A stretch of 64,000 nucleotides of DNA from Chitinophagaceae bacterium. Its GTDB lineage: Bacteria > Bacteroidota > Bacteroidia > Chitinophagales > UBA10324. The notes beneath the pieces are model-generated. The model did no database searches and had not been told where the DNA came from. It saw only the letters and a program-made list of their open reading frames with translations. Position numbers and translations under genes: made by a program. The stretch is taken from contig JADJAG010000008.1 of NCBI GenBank assembly GCA_016704325.1, positions 744,001-808,000 of the forward strand. Reading direction: 5' to 3'. Within the stretch, counting starts at the first letter, position 1, and each line of letters begins with the position of its first letter. Shown one piece after another: positions 8,419-16,862 of the stretch.

Positions 8419-9747
8419 TTAAACACTTACCGCTGTCCGACCCTTAATGCGACCTGATTTCATCAGTCCGTCATAATGGCGCATCAGCAAATGACTTTCA
8501 ATCTGTTGTAATGTATCAAGTATAACACCTACCATAATCAGCAGCGAAGTGCCTCCGTAGAAATTGGCCCACTGGCTATTTACTCCGAATAAGCTGGCAA
8601 TGGATGGCATTATAGCGACAAAAGCAAGAAACAACGCTCCGGGAAGTGTAATCCTTGACATCACGGTATCGATGAAATTGGCAGTTTGCTTCCCGGGTTT
8701 AACTCCAGGAATAAAACCTCCGTTACGCTTCATGTCGTCTGCCATCTGAATGGGATTGACAATGATAGCGGTATAGAAATAGGTGAAAACCACAATCAGT
8801 AATACGTTAGAGAAATTGTACCAAAACGAATTCGGATTGGTAAATGCTGTTGCTCCCTGCATTGCATCGGAATCCGGAAAAAACTGGGCTACGGTTGCGG
8901 GAATAAACATGAGGGCCTGTGCAAAGATGATTGGCATAACTCCGGCTGCATTCACTTTCAGCGGAATGTATTGTCTTACACCACCATATTGCTTATTGCC
9001 TACTACCCGTTTTGCATACTGAACCGGAATTTTACGGGTGCCCTGCACCAGTAGAATCACCATTACAATTACTGCAAGCAGCACTACCAGTTCAATAAGG
9101 AACGCTACCAATCCGCCACCTTCATTCAATCTGCTTTCAAATTCAGCGATAAATGCAAAGGGTAATTGTGCTATAATACCAATCATGATTAATAATGAAA
9201 TACCATTTCCAATACCACGGTCGGTAATTTTTTCACCCATCCACATGATAAAGATTGTACCGGCAGTAAGAATAACCACCGTTGACAACCAGAAGAGACC
9301 GGAACTGATGACTACATCAGCTCCAATACCACTCTTAAGATAAACGACATATCCGGAAGCTTGGGCAGCGGTGATGATTACAGTAAGCCAGCGCGTAATG
9401 TTGTTGATCTTTCTGCGACCACTTTCGCCTTCCTTTTGCATTTTCTGAAAAGTAGGAACTGCCAGCGTCACCAATTGCATCACGATAGATGCAGAAATAT
9501 AAGGCATGATACCAAGGGCAAAAATCGATGCCCGGGAAAAAGCCCCACCGGCAAAGATATCAAGCAGGCCAAAGATGCCTTTTGAACCTTGCTGTGTTAC
9601 TGCTTCCAACTGCACCGGATCAATTCCGGGTAGCACAATGTAAGAACCTACCCGGTAAACCAGAATGAGACCTAGCGTATAAAGTATCCTTTGACGCAGG
9701 TCCTCAATTTTCCAGATATTTTGTATGGTTTGAACGAAACGTTTCAT
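8419..9747 (-). CDS. secY: Protein translocase subunit SecY
   Basis: The 442-residue channel protein shows the ten hydrophobic segments and conserved motifs of SecY, including LGIMPYISASIVMQL in TM2 and the cytoplasmic loop QGTRKIPVQYAKR before TM7. It forms the Sec channel with SecE and SecG and would export the many signal-peptide proteins in this window. The gene is 8 bp from rplO and 6 bp from map. Confidence 0.98.
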   Translation of the reverse strand: MKRFVQTIQNIWKIEDLRQRILYTLGLILVYRVGSYIVLPGIDPVQLEAVTQQGSKGIFGLLDIFAGGAFSRASIFALGIMPYISASIVMQLVTLAVPTFQKMQKEGESGRRKINNITRWLTVIITAAQASGYVVYLKSGIGADVVISSGLFWLSTVVILTAGTIFIMWMGEKITDRGIGNGISLLIMIGIIAQLPFAFIAEFESRLNEGGGLVAFLIELVVLLAVIVMVILLVQGTRKIPVQYAKRVVGNKQYGGVRQYIPLKVNAAGVMPIIFAQALMFIPATVAQFFPDSDAMQGATAFTNPNSFWYNFSNVLLIVVFTYFYTAIIVNPIQMADDMKRNGGFIPGVKPGKQTANFIDTVMSRITLPGALFLAFVAIMPSIASLFGVNSQWANFYGGTSLLIMVGVILDTLQQIESHLLMRHYDGLMKSGRIKGRTAVSV

Positions 9748-9755
9748 GTACCTGA

Positions 9756-10202
9756 TTAAACAAGGTTAACTGTTCCACCTGCAGCTTCGATGGCTTTTTT
9801 AGCCGACTCGCTTACCGCATTTACTTTAATGTCAAGTTTTGCTTTCAATTCACCGGTTCCAAGAATTTTTACCCGGTCATTTTTGGTTATGATACCATGT
9901 TCCAGCAACACCTCGTGATTGATCGCAGTCAGCTGAAACTTCTCAGCATATGCTTGCAATTTACCAAGGTTGATCACCTCAAATTCCTTGCGGAAGGGAT
10001 TCTTGAATCCAAATTTCGGAAGCCTGCGTTGCAAAGGCATTTGACCACCTTCAAAACCACGCCTGCTTTTATTACCACTTCTGGAGCCTGCACCTTTGTT
10101 ACCTCTTGTGGAAGTTCCACCATGACCGCTGCCCTGGCCGCGACCAATTCGTTTCACTTTCTTTACAGATCCCCTGGCGGGCTTAAGATTACTGAGATTC
10201 AT
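9756..10202 (-). CDS. rplO: 50S ribosomal protein L15
   Basis: The 148-residue L15 begins MNLSNLKPARGSVKKVKRIG and has the Gly/Arg-rich N-terminal extension (GRGQGSGHGGTSTRGNKGAG) that threads into 23S rRNA, followed by the globular C-terminal domain. It sits between rpmD and secY with 2 and 8 bp gaps. Confidence 0.97.
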   Translation of the reverse strand: MNLSNLKPARGSVKKVKRIGRGQGSGHGGTSTRGNKGAGSRSGNKSRRGFEGGQMPLQRRLPKFGFKNPFRKEFEVINLGKLQAYAEKFQLTAINHEVLLEHGIITKNDRVKILGTGELKAKLDIKVNAVSESAKKAIEAAGGTVNLV

Positions 10203-10204
10203 AC

Positions 10205-10384
10205 TTAGATTTTTTCAATTGTCACTAAATGTTTCACCTTGGTCAGCATGCCCTGAATCTGCACGGAGTCTTCTTGTACAACCGGCACATTCAACTTGCG
10301 AATGCCTAAAGCCACAATTGTCCTTTTCTGACGTAACGGCCTGTCAATTGCGCTTTTTATCTGGGTAATTTTGAGTTTTGCCAT
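10205..10384 (-). CDS. rpmD: 50S ribosomal protein L30
   Basis: A 59-residue frame between rpsE and rplO reads MAKLKITQIKSAIDRPLRQK and continues through ALGIRKLNVPVV and QIQGMLTKVKHLV, the full L30 pattern of a small alpha/beta protein on the 50S surface. The stop lies 2 bp before the rplO start and the ATG is 68 bp after rpsE. The position is canonical for the spc operon. Confidence 0.95.
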   Translation of the reverse strand: MAKLKITQIKSAIDRPLRQKRTIVALGIRKLNVPVVQEDSVQIQGMLTKVKHLVTIEKI

Positions 10385-10452
10385 TGCTATTTTCTATTGG
10401 TGGTTCAATGAATACAACCTTTGTAAAAGTTGCATCACTTATTACCGGAATG

Positions 10453-10971
10453 TTAACCGTTAAAAACTTTGTTCAGGTTGATGTTGCGTGTCTGAGAAAT
10501 TACAAGTGGATCGCGCACCAGCGATAATGCTTTAATCGTTGCTTTCACCACATTATGCGGATTGGTAGAGCCCAGTGATTTTGCCAACACATCTGTTACA
10601 CCTGCACTCTCCAAAACAGCGCGCATGGCTCCACCTGCAATTACACCCGTTCCGTGAGAAGCCGGTTTGATCCAAACCTTGGAAGCACTGAACTTTGCAA
10701 TCTGCTCATGTGGAATAGTACCCTTATAAATCGGCACTTTTACCAGGTTCTTTTTTGCATCATCAATTCCTTTCGTGATGGCTTCCTGCACCTCTCTTGC
10801 TTTTCCAAGCCCCTGTCCTACAATACCATTACCATCTCCAACAACTACCAATGCTGAAAAACTAAAGGTGCGACCACCTTTGGTAACTTTCGCTACGCGC
10901 TGGATGTTTACCACCTTGTCTTTAAGGTCAAGTTCGCTTGCTTTTACCCTTTGAATGTTTGCTTGCGCCAT
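10453..10971 (-). CDS. rpsE: 30S ribosomal protein S5
   Basis: The 172-residue S5 has the double-stranded RNA-binding-like N-terminal domain (VVNIQRVAKVTKGGRTFSFS) and the C-terminal domain with GTGVIAGGAMRAVLESAGV. S5 guards the mRNA entry site and affects decoding accuracy. It is in the spc operon between rplR and rpmD. Confidence 0.97.
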   Translation of the reverse strand: MAQANIQRVKASELDLKDKVVNIQRVAKVTKGGRTFSFSALVVVGDGNGIVGQGLGKAREVQEAITKGIDDAKKNLVKVPIYKGTIPHEQIAKFSASKVWIKPASHGTGVIAGGAMRAVLESAGVTDVLAKSLGSTNPHNVVKATIKALSLVRDPLVISQTRNINLNKVFNG

Positions 10972-11020
10972 TTGTTTACTTCGAATTTCCTGTTACCTGA
11001 TGTTATTTTATCAATATGTA

Positions 11021-11368
11021 TTAAAACTGAAGGCCCCCTTCACGTGCGCCATCTGCCACAGCTTTTACACGGCCATGATACAAATAACCACCACGGTCGA
11101 ACAACACATTGGTGATACCTGCATCCGCTGCCTGCTTGGCAATGGCTTTACCAACTTCCTTCGATTTTTCAATTTTTGTTCCAGTCAGATTTTTCATGTC
11201 ACGGGAAGATGCTGCAGCCAATGTATGACCTTGTGTATCATCAATCAACTGCACGTATACATCGCTGTTACTGCGAAATACTGAAAGTCTCGGACGTTCC
11301 TTTGTGCCGGTTAATTTCTTGCGAATTTTCCTGCGTATTTTTTCTCTTCTTGCTTCCTTTCTGACCAT
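11021..11368 (-). CDS. rplR: 50S ribosomal protein L18
   Basis: The 115-residue protein ends with FDRGGYLYHGRVKAVADGAR followed by EGGLQF, the conserved L18 C terminus, and has a basic N terminus (REKIRRKIRKKLTG). L18 carries 5S rRNA into the central protuberance with L5. It is located between rplF and rpsE. Confidence 0.97.
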   Translation of the reverse strand: MVRKEARREKIRRKIRKKLTGTKERPRLSVFRSNSDVYVQLIDDTQGHTLAAASSRDMKNLTGTKIEKSKEVGKAIAKQAADAGITNVLFDRGGYLYHGRVKAVADGAREGGLQF

Positions 11369-11423
11369 TTCATTTTGTTTTTAAAACCGGCCACGGAATT
11401 TGCCGTAGCACATTACTTTAATT

Positions 11424-11987
11424 TTACTTAGCACCTGTTGCAGCCGACTTACCGGCTTTGCGGCGAAGAATTTCTCCACCGTACTTAATACCCTTGCCTT
11501 TATAAGGTTCCGGCTTCCGTACCATGCGAATTTTTGCAGCCAACTGGCCGAGTAACTGTTTATCGAAACTCTGTAACGTGATGATGGGATTCTGCCCTTT
11601 TAATTGTTCGGCAGAAGCTTTAATTTCTTTTGGTAATGCAATCAAAACCGGGTGAGAATAGCCGACAGACAATTCAAGCAACTGGCCTGTAACAGTAGCA
11701 CGGAAACCTACACCCACCAATTCCAGTTTCTTCTCATAGCCATCTGTTACTCCTTTCATCATGTTGGCCAGCAATGCACGATATAAGCCATGCAATGCCT
11801 TGTGGCGTTTCTGATTAGTTGGGCGGTTTACAACTACCTGTCCTTCTTCCGTACTGAAAGTAATATCCGGATCAACTTTCTGAGTCAGTTGTCCTTTCGG
11901 CCCTTTAACGGTAACCTCATTGGAAGTTGAAACAGCAAACGTAACTCCCTTTGGCAATGGAACCGGCATTTTACCTATCCGTGACAT
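11424..11987 (-). CDS. rplF: 50S ribosomal protein L6
   Basis: The 187-residue L6 begins MSRIGKMPVPLPKGVTFAVS and has two tandem alpha/beta domains, the second ending in VRKPEPYKGKGIKYGGEILR before a short basic tail. L6 lies near the factor-binding site of the 50S. The order rpsH-rplF-rplR is canonical. Confidence 0.97.
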   Translation of the reverse strand: MSRIGKMPVPLPKGVTFAVSTSNEVTVKGPKGQLTQKVDPDITFSTEEGQVVVNRPTNQKRHKALHGLYRALLANMMKGVTDGYEKKLELVGVGFRATVTGQLLELSVGYSHPVLIALPKEIKASAEQLKGQNPIITLQSFDKQLLGQLAAKIRMVRKPEPYKGKGIKYGGEILRRKAGKSAATGAK

Positions 11988-12075
11988 GATTGATTATTTC
12001 TGTTTATTAACTAAAAATATTTTCCTTTCTATTGATTACCCAACTTTATCAAACCCTTTCTGGTGCTCCTTCTTA

Positions 12076-12477
12076 CTAGAAAATATAGCAAAGCACTTCT
12101 CCTCCGACCTTTTGCGACTTTGCTTCCTTGTCTGTCATCAATCCTTTTGAAGTAGAGATCACAGCAATGCCCAAGCCATTCATCACTTTTGGTAAGTCAT
12201 CAGCACCTTTATACCTCCTCAAACCCGGACGGCTTACTCTGCGTAATGAACGAATAGCAGGTTGCTTGGTCACCTGGTTATACTTCAATGCAATCTTGAT
12301 CAATCCACTGCCGGGAGCTGCATCATCAAACTTATATTTGAGGATGTAACCCTTTTCATATAAAATTTCTGTCAGACGCTTCTTAAGGTTTGATGCAGGA
12401 ATTTCCACTATTCGATGATTTGCACTCAATGCATTACGCATGCGTGTGAGGTAGTCTGCTATCGGATCGGTTACCAT
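12076..12477 (-). CDS. rpsH: 30S ribosomal protein S8
   Basis: The 133-residue protein starts MVTDPIADYLTRMRNALSAN and ends GGEVLCYIF, matching S8 throughout (STSKGLMTDKEAKSQKVGGE). S8 is a primary 16S rRNA binder. It is in the spc operon between rpsN and rplF. Confidence 0.97.
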   Translation of the reverse strand: MVTDPIADYLTRMRNALSANHRIVEIPASNLKKRLTEILYEKGYILKYKFDDAAPGSGLIKIALKYNQVTKQPAIRSLRRVSRPGLRRYKGADDLPKVMNGLGIAVISTSKGLMTDKEAKSQKVGGEVLCYIF

Positions 12478-12522
12478 TTTATTCGGAAGTAGTTAGTAGT
12501 TAGAATTTAATTGCCGGAAAAA

Positions 12523-12792
12523 TTACCAGCTTGCTTTTGTTACACCTGGAATCTTTCCATTTAATGCAAGTTCCCTGAATTTGATCCTCGAGATTCCAAA
12601 CTGGCCAATATAGCCCTTTGGACGACCCGTGATCTGGCAGCGGTTGTGCATCCGCACCGGAGAAGCATTTTTGGGCAACTTATCCAATGCCGCGTAATCA
12701 CCTGCTGCTTTCAGCGCTTTCCGTTTTTCAGCATACTTGGCTGTCATGCGGGCGCGTTTTCTCTCTCTTGCTTTTACTGATTCTTTTGCCAT
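12523..12792 (-). CDS. rpsN: 30S ribosomal protein S14, zinc-free form
   Basis: The 89-residue S14 contains NRCQITGRPKGYIGQFGISR, the rRNA-binding core. It is the longer C-minus type: the CxxC...CxxC zinc motif of the short form is absent, with only one Cys remaining. It starts 4 bp after rplE. Confidence 0.96.
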   Translation of the reverse strand: MAKESVKARERKRARMTAKYAEKRKALKAAGDYAALDKLPKNASPVRMHNRCQITGRPKGYIGQFGISRIKFRELALNGKIPGVTKASW

Positions 12793-12796
12793 TTGA

Positions 12797-13354
12797 TTAT
12801 TTATCTTTTTTGAAAGGAATACCCAATTCAGTCAACAATGCCTTTGCTTCTTCATCACTGTTAGAACTGGTGACGAATGTGATATCCATGCCATTCATCT
12901 TCGTGATCTTATCAATATCAATTTCAGGAAAAATGATGTGTTCCGTTACACCTAAAGAATAGTTACCGCGTCCGTCGAAACTCTTATCATTCACGCCTTT
13001 AAAATCACGTACACGTGGCAACGACACGGAAATAAAACGATCCAGAAATTCATACATTCTTTCACCACGAAGGGTAACACGAACACCAATTGGTGTATTT
13101 GCCCTTAGCTTGAAATTGGAGATATCCTTTTTCGATTTGGTTGAAACAGCGCGTTGTCCGGCAATCGAACTGATCTCTGCCACTGCCATGTCAATCAACT
13201 TCTTATCGGCTGTTGCGGCGCCCACTCCCTGGTTGATGGCGATTTTCTCCAAACGGGGAACCTGCATGCTTGACTTAAAATTGAATTGCTTCTTCAAGGC
13301 AGGCACTACATTCTCTTCGTAGTGCTTTCTTAACCTCGGTATGTATTTTTCCAT
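12797..13354 (-). CDS. rplE: 50S ribosomal protein L5
   Basis: The 185-residue L5 shows the conserved N terminus (YIPRLRKHYEENVVPALKKQ) and the motifs IGVRVTLRGERMYEFLDR and FPEIDIDKITKMNGMDITFV. It binds 5S rRNA and contacts P-site tRNA. It is 18 bp after rplX and 4 bp before rpsN. Confidence 0.97.
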   Translation of the reverse strand: MEKYIPRLRKHYEENVVPALKKQFNFKSSMQVPRLEKIAINQGVGAATADKKLIDMAVAEISSIAGQRAVSTKSKKDISNFKLRANTPIGVRVTLRGERMYEFLDRFISVSLPRVRDFKGVNDKSFDGRGNYSLGVTEHIIFPEIDIDKITKMNGMDITFVTSSNSDEEAKALLTELGIPFKKDK

Positions 13355-13372
13355 ATTGTTTCTTTGAAACGA

Positions 13373-13732
13373 TTATTTAATTACCTGGCCTGAACGAACC
13401 CTTCCTTTAGCAAAACGAACTGATTTTTCATTCTCCCTTTTTCTTCCGATGCGGGTAGGTTTGCCGTCCTTCGGATCAAGCAGCATCAGTTTTGAGAGGT
13501 GAACCGGAGCTTCCTTTTTTACAATTCCACCCTGCGTATTCTTAGCATTGGGTTTGGTATGCCGGGAAACGATGTTGACCCCTTCTACCAGGGCCTTCAT
13601 CTTATCCACCATCACTTCGAGCACACGGCCCTTCTTTCCTTTATCATCACCGGAACGAACATACACCATGTCATTCTTCTTAACATGTGTTTTTGTCTTA
13701 AACCGGGTAGTTGCTTTTTTTGTATTGCTCAT
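13373..13732 (-). CDS. rplX: 50S ribosomal protein L24
   Basis: The 119-residue protein has the KOW motif (HVKKNDMVYVRSGDDKGKKG) near the N terminus and GVNIVSRHTKPN typical of L24, an assembly-initiator protein near the exit tunnel. It lies 2 bp after rplN. Confidence 0.96.
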   Translation of the reverse strand: MSNTKKATTRFKTKTHVKKNDMVYVRSGDDKGKKGRVLEVMVDKMKALVEGVNIVSRHTKPNAKNTQGGIVKKEAPVHLSKLMLLDPKDGKPTRIGRKRENEKSVRFAKGRVRSGQVIK

Positions 13733-13734
13733 TG

Positions 13735-14103
13735 TTACAGTACTTCAGGTGCTAAAGAAATAATCTTCATGAATTGTCTTTCGCGGAGCTCTCTTGCGAC
13801 AGGCCCGAAAATGCGTGTACCTCTTGGTTCATCGGATGGGTTGAGTAACACACAGGCATTATCATCAAAACGGATATAGGAACCATCTTTTCTCCGTATT
13901 CTCTTTTTTGTTCTTACGATAACTGCTTTAGAAACAGTCCCTTTTTTCAGCTGGCCGGCAGGAATCACATCTTTCGCGGTAACGATTACCACATCTCCCA
14001 CAGATGCATACCGCTGATGTGAATGCCCAAGCAGGCGAATCACCAGCACTTCCCGTGCGCCACTGTTATCCGCTACCGTCAATCTTGATTCTGTCTGTAT
14101 CAT
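13735..14103 (-). CDS. rplN: 50S ribosomal protein L14
   Basis: The 122-residue L14 begins MIQTESRLTVADNSGAREVL and ends ERQFMKIISLAPEVL, a near-invariant family. It forms intersubunit bridges and binds L19. Two bases separate it from rplX. Confidence 0.98.
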   Translation of the reverse strand: MIQTESRLTVADNSGAREVLVIRLLGHSHQRYASVGDVVIVTAKDVIPAGQLKKGTVSKAVIVRTKKRIRRKDGSYIRFDDNACVLLNPSDEPRGTRIFGPVARELRERQFMKIISLAPEVL

Positions 14104-14189
14104 TGCTCTAAGATTCTTTTTACTTCGTTGGTCTGCTGCTTTATTGTATTAAATCAGTTACAGCTGCAACCCATATTTTGGAACTGTTT

Positions 14190-14444
14190 CTACTTCACTT
14201 TTTCAATGATCTCAACCAGGCGCCAGCGCTTGTTTTTACTCAATGGCTTGGTTTCCATGATACGGACGGTATCGCCAATTGAACATTGCTGCTGCTCATC
14301 ATGCGCCAACATTTTCTTGGTCATTTTGAGGTATTTTCCGTAAAGCGGATGCTTCACCTTACGCTCGATGGACACCGTAATGGTTTTGTTCATCTTGTTG
14401 CTGGTTACAACACCTATTCTCGATTTTCTAAGATTTCTTTCCAT
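14190..14444 (-). CDS. rpsQ: 30S ribosomal protein S17
   Basis: The 84-residue OB-fold protein shows RIGVVTSNKMNKTITVSIER and GDTVRIMETKPLSKNKRWRL, the S17 signature. It is a primary 16S rRNA binder in the body of the 30S. It is between rpmC and rplN. Confidence 0.97.
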   Translation of the reverse strand: MERNLRKSRIGVVTSNKMNKTITVSIERKVKHPLYGKYLKMTKKMLAHDEQQQCSIGDTVRIMETKPLSKNKRWRLVEIIEKVK

Positions 14445-14492
14445 GAATTGCGTACTCTTTATTTTTTATGCGGATCACATGCAGCTACCTGC

Positions 14493-14711
14493 TTATTTCA
14501 CCGCTGCTTTGGCTTCCGTTAAGGAGCGGTTTGTTAATTCCGTCTTCATACGGGCAATATCTCTCCGCAACTGACGGAGGGTCATTGGGTTTTCCAGGGT
14601 AGTGACTACATGATTGAATTTCATCTTCGTGTAATGCGCACCATCTTCCTTTAACTTATCTACCACTTCCGGAGTAGTAAGGTCTTTAAGGTTTAATTTT
14701 TTCTTTGCCAT
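14493..14711 (-). CDS. rpmC: 50S ribosomal protein L29
   Basis: The 72-residue two-helix protein shows NPMTLRQLRRDIARMKTEL, the L29 C-terminal helix. L29 sits beside the tunnel exit and helps dock the signal recognition particle and trigger factor. It is 12 bp after rplP. Confidence 0.95.
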   Translation of the reverse strand: MAKKKLNLKDLTTPEVVDKLKEDGAHYTKMKFNHVVTTLENPMTLRQLRRDIARMKTELTNRSLTEAKAAVK

Positions 14712-14723
14712 AATGCTTACTTT

Positions 14724-15143
14724 TTAAGCTTTGTAATCTCTTGCCACTATGAATTTTGTATGCACGGGTAATTTATCTGCTGCCAGCTGCATCGCTTCTT
14801 TGGCGATGTTTAAGGCAACTCCTTCTGCTTCAAAAAGAATTCGGCCCGGCTTCACAGGAGCTACCCATCCTTCCGGGTTACCTTTACCTTTTCCCATACG
14901 AACCTCTGCAGGTTTCTTTGTTAATGGCTTATCAGGAAATACGCGAATCCACACCTGGCCTTCACGCTTCATGTGACGGGTTAATGCTACGCGTGCTGCT
15001 TCCAACTGCTTATCTGTCAACCAGGCTTCGTCCAGGGTCTTTAGTCCGAATGAACCGAAAGAGAGGCTGAATCCTCGCTGTTCATTACCCTTCATCTTAC
15101 CTCGCTGGGTCTTGCGGTATTTGGTTTTTTTCGGTTGTAACAT
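14724..15143 (-). CDS. rplP: 50S ribosomal protein L16
   Basis: The 139-residue L16 begins MLQPKKTKYRKTQRGKMKGN and contains VWIRVFPDKPLTKKPAEVRM and GKGKGNPEGWVAPVKPGRIL, all conserved. It is a late-assembly protein near the A-site tRNA elbow. It is between rpsC and rpmC. Confidence 0.98.
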   Translation of the reverse strand: MLQPKKTKYRKTQRGKMKGNEQRGFSLSFGSFGLKTLDEAWLTDKQLEAARVALTRHMKREGQVWIRVFPDKPLTKKPAEVRMGKGKGNPEGWVAPVKPGRILFEAEGVALNIAKEAMQLAADKLPVHTKFIVARDYKA

Positions 15144-15214
15144 GCTAACTGTTCTTTACTGATTCTTGCAATTCAATTTATTTATTCAAAATGCTGCCGG
15201 CTATCCGGCTGCAA

Positions 15215-16009
15215 TTAACTCTTTTCCGGACGCTCGCGGTCTTTTCCCCTTCCACCTCCTCCACCACTTCTTCTTCCACCACCACGTTCGCGGTCACGAT
15301 CCCTGTCACCTCCTCCACCTGTACCGCTCTTCGGGCGCTGCATTTCATTGGTTTTCTGTCCTACATTGGGTGACAAATCCCGCTTACCATATATCTCCCC
15401 TTTACAGATCCACACCTTAATACCAATCTTTCCGTAAACCGTTTGCGCTTCAGCCAGGGCATAATCAATATCTGCACGGAATGTATGCAAAGGAACACGG
15501 CCTTGCTTGATTTCTTCTGAACGTGCAATTTCCGCTCCACCTAACCTGCCGCTGATTCTCACCTTAATTCCTTCTGCTCCCATTCTTAAAGCAGAAGCAA
15601 GCGCCATTTTAATGGCACGACGGTAATTAATACGTGCTTCAATTTGCCGGGCAATAGTGTCACCTACAATTGCGGCTTCTATTTCAGGGCGCCGTATCTC
15701 CACAATATTGATCTGCACCTCCTTATCCGTCAGTTTTTTCAACTCTTCCTTAATGCGATCTACTTCTCCGCCTCCTTTTCCGATAATGATACCCGGACGT
15801 GAAGTATGAATGGTGATTGTTAACCTGTTAAGGGTTCTTTCAATCACGATCTGTGCCAGGCCGCCCTTGGTAATACGTGCCCTGAGGTAGTTACGGATCT
15901 TTTCATCTCCCACTAATTTTTCGGCAAACTCGCGTCCGCCGTACCAGTTGGATTCCCATCCTTTGATGATACCGAGACGGTTACCAATCGGATTTGCTTT
16001 TTGTCCCAT
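15215..16009 (-). CDS. rpsC: 30S ribosomal protein S3 with Gly/Arg/Asp-rich tail
   Basis: S3 lines the mRNA entry channel. The KH domain with its GxxG loop is at SRPGIIIGKGGGEVDRIKEE (about residues 69-88), and the C-terminal S3 domain contains LGGAEIARSEEIKQGRVPLH. The protein is 264 residues; after about residue 225 it becomes a disordered run of Gly, Arg and Asp (GGGGDRDRDRERGGGRRSGG) beyond the usual end. Such tails occur in some Bacteroidota but are variable. It is between rplV and rplP. Confidence 0.97.
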   Translation of the reverse strand: MGQKANPIGNRLGIIKGWESNWYGGREFAEKLVGDEKIRNYLRARITKGGLAQIVIERTLNRLTITIHTSRPGIIIGKGGGEVDRIKEELKKLTDKEVQINIVEIRRPEIEAAIVGDTIARQIEARINYRRAIKMALASALRMGAEGIKVRISGRLGGAEIARSEEIKQGRVPLHTFRADIDYALAEAQTVYGKIGIKVWICKGEIYGKRDLSPNVGQKTNEMQRPKSGTGGGGDRDRDRERGGGRRSGGGGGRGKDRERPEKS

Positions 16010-16040
16010 GCAGTTGTTTTATTCTATTGGGTTATTGAGT

Positions 16041-16514
16041 TTATGTTGTTGCAACTTCTTTAGCTGCCTTTTTTCTACTGGTTGTTTTCTTTACCGGTGC
16101 AACAGCAGGAGCAGCAGTATTATCTTCTGCGGCTTTTACTGTTTCAATTGTTGTTTTTTCAGCTACCACTATCTTCGAATCAACTACCAGGGTAACATGA
16201 TTGGAGCGCTTGCGCTTTTTATAAGCACGACCGTGAGGAGCAGGTAGCCAGCGTTTCAGCATGGTACCACCATCTACAAACAGCGTTTTTACAATAAGAT
16301 GGGCATCTTCAATGCGTACACCCTCATTCTTCTTCTCCCAATTATCGATTGCGGATCGCAACAGTTTCTCCATTGGCTTTGCGCCATACTTCGCACTGTG
16401 TTGCAATACAAACAATGCCTTCTCCGCATCCATGCCACGTATCAAATCCGCTATATACCGCATCTTGCGGGGGGAAGAAGGACAATTTCTTAATATGGCT
16501 CTAGCTTCTGCCAT
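16041..16514 (-). CDS. rplV: 50S ribosomal protein L22 with extended tail
   Basis: L22 is recognised from SPRKMRYIADLIRGMDAEKA and the exit-tunnel hairpin region (FVDGGTMLKRWLPAPHGRAY, then KKRKRSNHVTLVV). The length is 157 residues against about 110; the added C-terminal part is Ala/Lys/Thr-rich (PAVAPVKKTTSRKKAAKEVA), similar in character to the L17 tail. The gene starts 3 bp after rpsS. Confidence 0.97.
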   Translation of the reverse strand: MAEARAILRNCPSSPRKMRYIADLIRGMDAEKALFVLQHSAKYGAKPMEKLLRSAIDNWEKKNEGVRIEDAHLIVKTLFVDGGTMLKRWLPAPHGRAYKKRKRSNHVTLVVDSKIVVAEKTTIETVKAAEDNTAAPAVAPVKKTTSRKKAAKEVATT

Positions 16515-16517
16515 GGT

Positions 16518-16787
16518 TTAACTGATTTTCTTTGATGAATGACCTTTGAAATTTCTTGTCGGAGCAAATTCTCCCAATTTATGGCCCACCATGTTTTCAC
16601 TCACATAAATTGGGATAAACTTATTACCGTTATGTACGGCAAAGGTGTTACCCACAAATTCAGGCGTGATGGTAGAACGACGTGACCATGTTTTAATCAC
16701 TGTCTTCTTTCCGCTGGAAGTCATTTTATCGACTTTCTCCTGCAGGTTGTGATCTACGTAAGGCCCTTTTTTTATACTTCTGCTCAT
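16518..16787 (-). CDS. rpsS: 30S ribosomal protein S19
   Basis: The 89-residue protein starts MSRSIKKGPYVDHNLQEKVD and contains VGHKLGEFAPTRNFKGH, the S19 signature. It is in the 30S head and forms bridge B1a. It lies between rplB and rplV. Confidence 0.98.
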   Translation of the reverse strand: MSRSIKKGPYVDHNLQEKVDKMTSSGKKTVIKTWSRRSTITPEFVGNTFAVHNGNKFIPIYVSENMVGHKLGEFAPTRNFKGHSSKKIS

Positions 16788-16862
16788 TCTTGATGATTAG
16801 TTATGCGTGATCAGTTAATCATTTAATTTATATCCGTTACAGTGGTTAACTGTAATGGGCTT

